NCBI GenBank assembly: GCA_023428365.1
Contig: JAEYYQ010000351.1
Coordinates: forward strand, 1-8,519
Direction: 5' to 3'
Source of the DNA: Pseudomonadota bacterium
Lineage (GTDB): Bacteria > Pseudomonadota > Alphaproteobacteria > Rhizobiales > Hyphomicrobiaceae
Length of the DNA: 8,519 nt
The notes under the pieces were generated by a model. That model saw only the letters and a program-made list of their open reading frames with translations. It ran no database searches and was not told where the DNA came from. Of this stretch, positions 1-5,722 are shown one piece after another. The stretch's first letter is position 1. The number at the start of each line of letters is the position of its first letter. Made by a program: the position numbers and the translations under genes.

Positions 1-556
1 CAGTATGCCCTGGCGAATGACCGCGTGCCTCAATCGCCGTGATGCTGTCGCAAGGGGAAAAGCCATCCCCGAACGGCGTGCATCGTTGGCGGAACCGTTT
101 GAGCCGTTCGGTTCTGTCGAACAGTGAAATTTCCTCCTTGGGAACAAATAGCGTCTCCAGATTTGGAAATGCCTCGGCGCCGTCGGGCATAACCAGTCCA
201 TTGACGTGGTCGTTGTGAGCATGTGTGAAGGCCACTGTGCGGATCTGATCCCGCGCGATGTCTGCTTCGGCAAGCGCCTCGTGCAGTAAGCCCATCGTTG
301 GGAACCATGCGTCCCCTGCACCCGTATCGATCAAGATGTGCCGGCCTTGCTCGATGAGGAGGAAGGCATTGACCGACAGTCGCAGCTGACCGTCGAACAG
401 TGGAATTTGGTTGGGCAGATCAGCGTCAAACGGACGATTGTCCTGCTGGCGCAACCGGCTTGGCGGCATGTCGACATAGCCGTCACGCAGAGCCACGATG
501 GTCAGCCGGCCCATTTCATACCTGGCAAAGTTGGTTCCGGACTTAATCAGCTTCAT
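1..556 (-). CDS. MBL-fold metallo-hydrolase (C-terminus missing at window edge)
   Basis: This is the N-terminal 185 codons of a metallo-beta-lactamase-superfamily hydrolase; the rest lies left of base 1. The translation begins MKLIKSGTNFARYEMGRLTI. It has the family landmarks in order: a beta-strand entry ending in LIDTGAG (Asp78), the metal-binding THAHNDHVNG motif (HxHxDH: His112, His114, Asp116, His117), and GHSPGHT at 179-185, which usually carries the next metal-ligand His. The start ATG (complement of 554-556) has TAGGA seven bases upstream on the minus strand, which supports it. No signal peptide is evident, so it is probably cytoplasmic. Similar proteins include lactonases, glyoxalase II-like thioesterases and arylsulfatase-like enzymes, and the substrate cannot be told from this half. 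It is transcribed divergently from the regulator gene at 839, so it may be under the same control. Confidence is high for the fold and low for the reaction. Confidence 0.9.
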   Translation of the reverse strand, partial: MKLIKSGTNFARYEMGRLTIVALRDGYVDMPPSRLRQQDNRPFDADLPNQIPLFDGQLRLSVNAFLLIEQGRHILIDTGAGDAWFPTMGLLHEALAEADIARDQIRTVAFTHAHNDHVNGLVMPDGAEAFPNLETLFVPKEEISLFDRTERLKRFRQRCTPFGDGFSPCDSITAIEARGHSPGHT

Positions 557-604
557 CGGATCGTCCTACGTGAGTGCTTGATCGGTATCCATGAGCCTGG
601 CGGC

Positions 605-707
605 GGTGGCTGATACCGGTCGGCGCAGCGGTGCATCCTGCGCCGCGTGGGCCGCCACCTAGGAAGTGGCTGTTCAATGTTTCATCTTTTTCAGCTTCTG
701 GCGCCAG
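605..707. repeat. Nested inverted repeats upstream of the MBL hydrolase gene
   Basis: Several inverted repeats lie between the two divergent genes. CGGCGCAG (621-628) pairs perfectly with CTGCGCCG (638-645) across a 9-base loop. GGTGGC (605-610) pairs with GCCACC (654-659) outside it. GCCAC (654-658) can alternatively pair with GTGGC (666-670). CTGGCGCCAG at 698-707 is a perfect 10-base palindrome. On the minus strand the first elements lie in or just upstream of the hydrolase leader. They could form an RNA hairpin or be protein-binding sites; no experimental counterpart is known to me. GC-rich DNA yields short palindromes by chance, so only the 8-bp stem is moderately persuasive. Confidence 0.35.
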
Positions 708-742
708 TGCCTGGAAGGTTCTCATTGCACGGTCATTGGCTG

Positions 743-774
743 TTGACATTTCGATCGCGCAAATATTCTATTAT
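743..774 (+). promoter_or_regulatory. Putative sigma70-type promoter for the regulator/TTT operon
   Basis: A perfect TTGACA -35 hexamer lies at 743-748. Two candidate -10 hexamers follow: TATTCT at 764-769 (15-base spacing) and TATTAT at 769-774 (20-base spacing, closer to consensus). Neither spacing is the ideal 17, which is typical of a regulated promoter. The local AT-rich stretch contrasts with its surroundings, and transcription would start around 775-785, leaving a leader of roughly 55-65 bases before the proposed TTG start at 839. Prediction from sequence only. Confidence 0.5.
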
Positions 775-790
775 CCGGCAAATATTGCCG
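759..790. promoter_or_regulatory. Putative operator: 9-bp direct repeats plus inverted repeat
   Basis: GCAAATATT occurs twice, at 759-767 and 778-786, starting 19 bases apart (close to two helical turns). The second copy is embedded in a perfect inverted repeat, CGGCAA (776-781), spacer ATA, TTGCCG (785-790). The elements overlap the candidate -10 region and the expected transcription start of the XRE-cupin gene. That is where an autorepressor would bind. XRE-cupin regulators commonly control their own divergent or downstream operon, so the protein encoded at 839 is the natural candidate; this is inference. Confidence 0.45.
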
Positions 791-838
791 AGATGAAAAT
801 TCCGCCTGTTGCAGTGCGTGAGGAAAGAACGACTTATC

Positions 839-1576
839 TTGAGCAAGCGTGAACAGGGCGCACCGCGGAGGCCGCGGGCGCAGAAGTCAGAGACGCTCGG
901 TCCGCGCGTGCGCCGTCTTCGGCGTGACGCTGGACTCACGTTGAAGGAATTGGGTGCGAGAACTGGTCTCGCCTTTTCGACGATAGCAAAGGTTGAGACC
1001 TCACAGATATCACCAACCTACGAGAACATTATTCGTCTGGCGAATGGCCTCGGTGTTGACGTCACGGAGCTGTTTGCTTCTCCGACCCAGGAGATGGTCT
1101 CGGGCCGACGAACGTGGACACGCGCAGGTGAAGGGGCGAGGCATTCCTCGCCCGAGTACGATTATCAGATGCTGTGTGCTGATATCGCGAATAAGAAATT
1201 CATCCCATTGGTCGCAACGATCCGTGCGCGCAGTCTTGCTGAGTTTCCACGTTTGCCTCGGCATCAGGGTGAAGAGTTCATTTTCGTGCTCAAGGGAAGC
1301 ATTGAGGTCTTCACGGAGCTCTACGAGCCACTCCGCTTGGAACCCGGTGACAGTTGCTACTTCGACAGCACGATGGGCCATGCCTGTGTTTCGGGGAGCG
1401 AGGAAGACGCTGTTGTGCTTTGGGTCTGCTCGACTGCGTTGGTGGGCGCAATCGGGGCTAAGCACGCGATAACGGCGACCTCAACTCGCGCAACAAGAAA
1501 TCCGTCCAAGGTCGAAACCGAGGACGAGATGGATTCAAGTATTTCCGTCGCTCAGCAAGGAAGGAAATGTGCATGA
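839..1576 (+). CDS. XRE-family transcriptional regulator with C-terminal cupin domain
   Basis: This is a one-component DNA-binding regulator of about 245 residues. A basic N-terminal tail precedes an XRE/lambda-repressor helix-turn-helix at about residues 21-79 (VRRLRRDAGLTLKELGARTG, then AFSTIAKVETSQISPTYENI). A cupin_2-type beta-barrel follows at about 137-197, with RHQGEEFIFVLKGSIEV (His142, Glu145, Glu146), PGD at 169-171 and His181 on the second motif; it probably binds a small ligand or metal. The start is uncertain. TTG at 839 gives MSKREQGAP and follows AGGAAAG (821-827); in-frame TTG 809 and GTG 818 would add 10 or 7 residues but lack a convincing ribosome-binding site. Its 3' end overlaps the next gene by ATGA (1573-1576), so regulator and transporter are translationally coupled. 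It probably senses the imported solute or a breakdown product and controls this operon, perhaps also the divergent hydrolase. Whether it represses or activates cannot be told. The C-terminal tail of about 40 residues after the cupin is unassigned. Confidence 0.9.
   Translation: MSKREQGAPRRPRAQKSETLGPRVRRLRRDAGLTLKELGARTGLAFSTIAKVETSQISPTYENIIRLANGLGVDVTELFASPTQEMVSGRRTWTRAGEGARHSSPEYDYQMLCADIANKKFIPLVATIRARSLAEFPRLPRHQGEEFIFVLKGSIEVFTELYEPLRLEPGDSCYFDSTMGHACVSGSEEDAVVLWVCSTALVGAIGAKHAITATSTRATRNPSKVETEDEMDSSISVAQQGRKCA
1557..1576 (+). promoter_or_regulatory. Ribosome-binding site and ATGA stop/start overlap before tctC
   Basis: AAGGAAGGA at 1557-1565 is a strong purine-rich Shine-Dalgarno run. 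It is seven bases before ATG 1573, whose ATGA also holds the regulator's TGA stop. A second in-frame ATG at 1567 could also be served by the first AAGGA and would add only Met-Cys. The overlap implies translational coupling of regulator and binding protein. Confidence 0.6.
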
Positions 1577-2589
1577 CTGATCATGGTCGGAGCCACTCGC
1601 GTGGCGTACGTTGGACTCGCCGAATGGCAATGTCGCTGGTTGCGGCTTCAGTATTTGCTGCCCCGTCATTTGCTCAGGATGCCGCCAAGGACTACCCGAA
1701 CCGGAGAGTCACGATCATCGTTCCCTATGGCGCGGGTTCTACCAATGACATCTTTGGACGCCTCATAGCGGAAGGACTAAGCGCAGAGCTTGGCCAGCCG
1801 GTCATCGTCGAGAATAAGCCCGGCGCAGGTGGAACGGTCGGCATTGGTCAAGTTGTTCGCGGCGAAGCGGATGGCTATACGCTCGCCGTGATTTCCACGA
1901 GTTCTGTCGCGCTCAATCGCGCTCTTTACTCCAATCTGACTTACGATCCCGCAAAGGATCTCACGCCGATCAGCATTCCCAGCACCACACCAAATGCCCT
2001 GATTGTATCCGCCGACCAGAACCTCAATACACTCGAAGATCTCGTCACGAAGGCGAAGACTTTGAACCCCCCGCGCTACAACTCTGCTGGCAGCGGGACC
2101 TCTCAGCATCTGTCGGCCGTTTTGTTGTCGCAGGTGGCAGGTTTGAATGCCGAACATGTGCCTTACCGTGGCCAGGAGGGGATCACGGGCATGATTGGTG
2201 GTCAGACGCTGTTCGGCTTTGCATCCGTTCCGTCTGTGGTCGGTCTTGTTCGTGGCGGAAAGCTGAAAATGCTCGCGATGACCGGCGAGCGGCCGTCATC
2301 CACGTTCCCTGAAATTCCAACGTTCGTTTCCAAGGGCTATCCGCAGTTTGCATACGGCGAAATCTGGTACGGAATCGCAGCGCCGAGTGGAGTACCCGAT
2401 GCAATCAAGGAAAAGTTGGGCGCCGCACTAACGAAGGCCGTCGAAGGAGCAGACATCAAGGATCGTCTGGCGAAGGCTGGTTTTGATCCTGTGCCGGCGA
2501 TGTCGAAGGATGAGCGCGCACAGTTCATCGATCGCCAGGTCAAGTTCTGGGGCGATCTGGTTCGTGATTCGGGGGCCAAGGCCGACTGA
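1573..2589 (+). CDS. tctC: TTT-family solute-binding protein, Bug/TctC type
   Basis: This is the periplasmic extracytoplasmic solute receptor of a tripartite tricarboxylate transporter, which delivers a small carboxylated solute to TctA/TctB. It has 338 residues, close to the usual 320-335 of mature Bug proteins plus signal. The N-terminus carries a long signal peptide with a twin-arginine-like n-region (RGVRWTRRMAMSL, 10-22), a hydrophobic core and an SFA|Q cleavage site near residue 34. The mature part opens with the typical YPNRRVTIIVPYGAGSTNDI and continues FGRLIAEGL, then VENKPGAGGTVG (79-90), the signature of this family. GSGTSQHLS and VPYRGQEG further on fit the ligand-binding cleft. 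In these proteins the first-lobe loop GAGSTND and the second-lobe loops bind ligand carboxylates. Family members take citrate, glutamate, nicotinate, phthalates and many others, so the ligand is not predictable. It is followed after 44 bases by the M19 gene, not directly by tctB as in the classical tctCBA order. Confidence 0.93.
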   Translation: MTDHGRSHSRGVRWTRRMAMSLVAASVFAAPSFAQDAAKDYPNRRVTIIVPYGAGSTNDIFGRLIAEGLSAELGQPVIVENKPGAGGTVGIGQVVRGEADGYTLAVISTSSVALNRALYSNLTYDPAKDLTPISIPSTTPNALIVSADQNLNTLEDLVTKAKTLNPPRYNSAGSGTSQHLSAVLLSQVAGLNAEHVPYRGQEGITGMIGGQTLFGFASVPSVVGLVRGGKLKMLAMTGERPSSTFPEIPTFVSKGYPQFAYGEIWYGIAAPSGVPDAIKEKLGAALTKAVEGADIKDRLAKAGFDPVPAMSKDERAQFIDRQVKFWGDLVRDSGAKAD

Positions 2590-2633
2590 TTTCACGACGA
2601 TCACTTGATGTACCAAGCGGGCAGTGTCTCCGA

Positions 2634-3641
2634 ATGACCGTAGACTTTCAAAAATTGCATGATGACGCCGTCATTATTGACGGGACCTGCCCTCTTCTCA
2701 GGAAGCCTGCTTTTATCGACTGGTTCAAGGACGGCGGATACACCGCCGTGGCGCCAACCGTCGGTCTTGGTTGCGACGCTGCTGGTGCCATTCGTGAACT
2801 TGGCGGGTGGCACCGGTTGATTGGCAGTCGGGACGATCTGCTCCTTGTGCGTAACGGCAGTGATATCGATCGTGCCAAGGCGGAAGGGCGTCTCGGAATT
2901 ATTTTTCATTTCCAAGGCACATCACCGATCGAAAACGATCTGCGATGCCTTGATGCCTACAAAGCGCTCGGTGTCAGCATGGTGATGCTGACGTACAATC
3001 AAAAAAATCTGGTTGGCGACGGCTGCGAGGAGCGTACGGATGCGGGCCTCAGCAATTTCGGCGTCGATTTGATCAAGCGTCTGAACGAACTGAAAATCGT
3101 CGTCGATTGCTCGCATACCGGTCGTCAGACAACTTTGGAAGCTATCGAGTTGTCATCGGCACCGGTTGTGTTTTCTCATTCCAATCCGCGTGCCGTACAC
3201 GCATCGAAGAGGAATATCGACGACGAACAGATCAAAGCCGTTGCTCAATCCGGCGGTCTAGTCGGCATCAATGGATTTCCAAGTTATGTCTCCAATGCAC
3301 GTAAGCCGACATTGGACGATTTCATTCGTCATATCGAATACGTCATTGATCTGGCCGGCATTGATCATGTGGGCTTAGGCGTGGATTACTTCACTCATCA
3401 GGTGGGCGTTGCGACCGATGCGGAGGCGCAAACTTACTATGACGACTCCGTGCGCGTTGGCCGATGGCGCCCCGATACCTATCCTCCTCCTCCCTATCAC
3501 TATCCGCAGGGGATGGAGACGCCGCGGAGTATCAATAGCCTGACGGAGGCGCTGCTTGGAAAGGGCTATTCATCAACTGACGTTCTGAAAATTCTCGGCG
3601 GCAACTGGCGTCGAATATTCGGTGCGGTGTTGGGAGAATAG
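2634..3641 (+). CDS. Peptidase M19 (membrane dipeptidase) family protein with altered metal site
   Basis: This 335-residue TIM-barrel amidohydrolase relates to renal/membrane dipeptidase. Recognisable M19 features are the N-terminal IIDG (14-17), LGVSMVMLTYNQKNLVGDG (112-130), VVDCSHTG with His161, VFSHSNPRAV with His182, SKRN with Arg193, and VGLGVDY with Asp251. The motif that should be DGHND is DGTCP here (Thr18 and Pro20 in place of the His and Asp ligands), and the usual E-G bridging glutamate is Gln94 in FHFQGTS. Three of the five ligands of the classical binuclear zinc site are therefore missing, while both later His ligands remain. From memory, other bacterial M19 sequences near TTT genes also carry an FQNTS-type motif, so this is probably a distinct subfamily and not a decaying gene. 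No signal peptide or membrane anchor is seen, so it is likely cytoplasmic despite the name. The ATG at 2634 has no clear Shine-Dalgarno and overlaps the end of a 9-codon frame (2608-2637) by ATGA. Dipeptidase activity should not be assumed. Confidence 0.88.
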   Translation: MTVDFQKLHDDAVIIDGTCPLLRKPAFIDWFKDGGYTAVAPTVGLGCDAAGAIRELGGWHRLIGSRDDLLLVRNGSDIDRAKAEGRLGIIFHFQGTSPIENDLRCLDAYKALGVSMVMLTYNQKNLVGDGCEERTDAGLSNFGVDLIKRLNELKIVVDCSHTGRQTTLEAIELSSAPVVFSHSNPRAVHASKRNIDDEQIKAVAQSGGLVGINGFPSYVSNARKPTLDDFIRHIEYVIDLAGIDHVGLGVDYFTHQVGVATDAEAQTYYDDSVRVGRWRPDTYPPPPYHYPQGMETPRSINSLTEALLGKGYSSTDVLKILGGNWRRIFGAVLGE

Positions 3642-3688
3642 GGCGAGGGTAAGCCTGGCTTGTAAGGCAGGGGTGGAGCAATGAAGCA

Positions 3689-4150
3689 GTGCTGAGGGTG
3701 CGAAGCGCCAGAGATTTCTGGGCCGGGATCATTTACATCATAATTGGCGCTGGTGCGTTGTTCATGGCGCAACGCTATGCGCTCGGCACGCTGCAGCGCA
3801 TGGGGCCTGGCTATTTCCCTACGATCCTTGGCGGCCTGATGCTGCTGTTCGGCGTGATCTCGCTCGTCCGCTCATTTGCCGTAACGGGACCGCTCGTCGC
3901 GCCAATTGCGTGGAAAGCCCTGGTTCTCGTGATCGGGTCGTCAGCTCTTTTCGCACTGCTTCTGCCGCGCGCTGGCCTCGTCATTGCCTCCGTGCTGACT
4001 GGCCTGATGTCGGCTGCGGCAAGCCGCTGGTTTGCGTTCGATATCAGAGCACTTGCAGGATTGTTGGTGCTGGCCGCGGCGTGTGCGCTGGTGTTCGTGA
4101 CGACGCTTCAGGTGCCGATGCCAATTTGGGGGCGCTGGTTTGGATACTAA
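3689..4150 (+). CDS. tctB: TTT small membrane subunit TctB
   Basis: This is the small, poorly conserved integral membrane subunit of the tripartite tricarboxylate transporter, which works with TctA in the inner membrane. It has 153 residues, typical for TctB. Four to five hydrophobic segments are visible at about 10-30, 42-62, 75-92, 94-112 and 121-141. The family hallmark RMGPGYFP is at 37-44, just before the second segment. The opening MLRVRSARDFWAGIIYIIIG is standard for the family. The proposed start is GTG 3689, with GGAG at 3675-3678 ten bases upstream. An ATG at 3681 sits closer to that GGAG but is in another frame and stops after MKQC, so it is not the start. GTG 3698 is an alternative that would remove three residues. 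The gene sits 47 bases after the M19 gene and 27 bases before tctA. Confidence 0.87.
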   Translation: MLRVRSARDFWAGIIYIIIGAGALFMAQRYALGTLQRMGPGYFPTILGGLMLLFGVISLVRSFAVTGPLVAPIAWKALVLVIGSSALFALLLPRAGLVIASVLTGLMSAAASRWFAFDIRALAGLLVLAAACALVFVTTLQVPMPIWGRWFGY

Positions 4151-4177
4151 GTCCGGCACGTTGAGTAAGATGCAGTC

Positions 4178-5680
4178 ATGGACGTGATCTCCAATTTGTT
4201 GCTGGGTCTTGATACCGCGGCAACGATGACCAATTTGCTGGCGTGCTTTCTGGGCGTTTTCCTCGGTACGGCTATTGGTGTGTTGCCTGGGCTGGGCCCC
4301 GTTGCGACGATCTCAATTCTGCTGCCAATCACTTTCGGATTTCCGCCAGTAGCCTCGCTGATCATGCTGGCCGGCATCTATTACGGTGCGCAATATGGTG
4401 GTTCGACCACCGCGATTCTTGTGAATTTGCCGGGTGAGCCTTCGGCAGTCGTGACGGCTTTGGAAGGTTACAAGCTCGCTCGCAAAGGTCGGGCGAGCCA
4501 GACACTGGCTGTCGCCGCGATCGGCTCGTTCATCGCCGGAACAATCGCAACGCTCGCGATTGCGTTGTTTTCACCGCCCCTCGCGGAACTCGCGATCCAT
4601 TTCGGTCCGGCTGAATATTTTTCGTTGATGATGCTGGGTCTCGTGGCCTCCATCGTTCTTGCCGAAGGCTCTCTGTTGCACGCTTTGGCAATGATCGTGC
4701 TCGGCCTCCTGTTCGGGATCGTGGGGACCGACGTTAATTCCGGCGCGATCCGCATGACACTCGGTTTGCCTGAGCTGTCGGATGGTTTGAACTTCGTCGT
4801 CATTGCGATGGGCATCTTTGGTCTGGCGGAGATCGTCGCCAACCTGCAGGATGAAAAACGTCGAGCCGTGGTGACAACGAGCCTGCGTGGAATCCTGCCC
4901 ACGTGGGCGGATTGGAAGCGCATCACTGCCCCGATCCTCCGTGGTACCGCGCTCGGCTCTGTTCTTGGCATTCTGCCTGGCGGCGGCGCGATGCTGGCGT
5001 CTTTCGTGAGTTACTCCGTGGAGAAGAAAGTATCGTCTCATCGAGACGAGTTCGGCCAAGGCGCAATAGAAGGCGTTGCAGGGCCAGAATCGGCCAACAA
5101 CGCCGCAGCGCAGACCTCCTTCATTCCGATGCTTACGCTGGGGATTCCATCAAATCCGGTAATGGCTCTCATGATCGGTGCATTGATCATTCAGGGCATC
5201 CAACCCGGGCCAATGGTCATGACAGAGCAGCCGGCACTGTTTTGGGGTGTCATCGTCTCGATGTGGATCGGCAACCTCTTCCTGCTGGGTCTGAACCTCC
5301 CGCTAGTCGGTCTGTGGGCGAGAATGATCTCGATCCCTTATCACTTTCTATACCCGGCAATCATTCTGTTCTGCGTAATCGGCGCGTTCAGCCTCAATAA
5401 TTCGGTCTTCGATATCTATGCCTTGTGCGTATTCGGCGTCTTCGGATATGTGCTGCGGATCATCGGCTGCGAGCCTGCCCCCATGCTGCTGGGGTTCGTC
5501 CTTGGCCCGATGATCGAAGAACACATGCGCCGCGCGCTTCTTTTGTCGAATGGTGATCCGTCGGTTTTCGTGACCAGCCCGTGGAGCGCCGCGATGTTGT
5601 TCATTGCTGCCGCGTTGCTTCTCGTGGTTCTGCTGCCGCAGGTGCGGCGCAACAGAACCGAGGCGTTCCGTGAAGAATAA
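4178..5680 (+). CDS. tctA: TTT large membrane subunit TctA (permease)
   Basis: This is the main translocation subunit of the tripartite tricarboxylate transporter: an integral inner-membrane protein of about 10-12 helices thought to couple solute uptake to an ion gradient. At 500 residues it has the normal family length. The N-terminal half has the conserved IGVLPGLGP (33-41), [21 protein letters not shown] (68-88) and [11 protein letters not shown] (94-104) motifs. The second half repeats the pattern with [10 protein letters not shown] (263-272) and [18 protein letters not shown] followed by TLGIPSNP from residue 302. This shows the internal duplication typical of TctA. The ATG has GAGTAAGA a few bases upstream (about 4163-4170). 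No key motif is missing, so the transporter looks functional. With TctC and TctB it forms a complete TTT system, although the M19 gene separates tctC from tctBA. Confidence 0.95.
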   Translation: MDVISNLLLGLDTAATMTNLLACFLGVFLGTAIGVLPGLGPVATISILLPITFGFPPVASLIMLAGIYYGAQYGGSTTAILVNLPGEPSAVVTALEGYKLARKGRASQTLAVAAIGSFIAGTIATLAIALFSPPLAELAIHFGPAEYFSLMMLGLVASIVLAEGSLLHALAMIVLGLLFGIVGTDVNSGAIRMTLGLPELSDGLNFVVIAMGIFGLAEIVANLQDEKRRAVVTTSLRGILPTWADWKRITAPILRGTALGSVLGILPGGGAMLASFVSYSVEKKVSSHRDEFGQGAIEGVAGPESANNAAAQTSFIPMLTLGIPSNPVMALMIGALIIQGIQPGPMVMTEQPALFWGVIVSMWIGNLFLLGLNLPLVGLWARMISIPYHFLYPAIILFCVIGAFSLNNSVFDIYALCVFGVFGYVLRIIGCEPAPMLLGFVLGPMIEEHMRRALLLSNGDPSVFVTSPWSAAMLFIAAALLLVVLLPQVRRNRTEAFREE

Positions 5681-5711
5681 GACTGGTCGCTTTGTGCCGA
5701 TCAGATGATCT

Positions 5712-5716
5712 GAGGA
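5712..5716 (+). promoter_or_regulatory. Ribosome-binding site of the GGT-like gene
   Basis: GAGGA lies six bases before ATG 5723 and is the clearest Shine-Dalgarno of the cluster's later genes. It fixes the start, which is consistent with the protein beginning just ahead of the conserved HMVSSGHYLA block. I see no promoter in the 42 bases after tctA, so transcription probably reads through. Confidence 0.6.
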
Positions 5717-5722
5717 TACGAC

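Noticed and set aside
338..613. Plus-strand frame of 91 codons opposite the MBL hydrolase
   Set aside because: The minus strand encodes HxHxDH and the other MBL motifs in one uninterrupted frame. The plus frame is its shadow.
809..838. Upstream TTG (809) or GTG (818) as the start of the XRE-cupin gene
   Set aside because: No Shine-Dalgarno precedes either codon and the extra residues add nothing to the HTH domain. TTG 839 is preceded by AGGAAAG. The choice is tentative.
1567..1572. ATG 1567 as the start of tctC
   Set aside because: It is possible, but ATG 1573 forms the common ATGA overlap and has better spacing from the full purine run. The difference is two residues.
4468..5059. Two overlapping minus-strand open frames of more than 160 codons inside tctA
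   Set aside because: The sense strand is a clear TctA with all motifs. The antisense products are low-complexity, Arg/Ser-rich and lack ribosome-binding sites.
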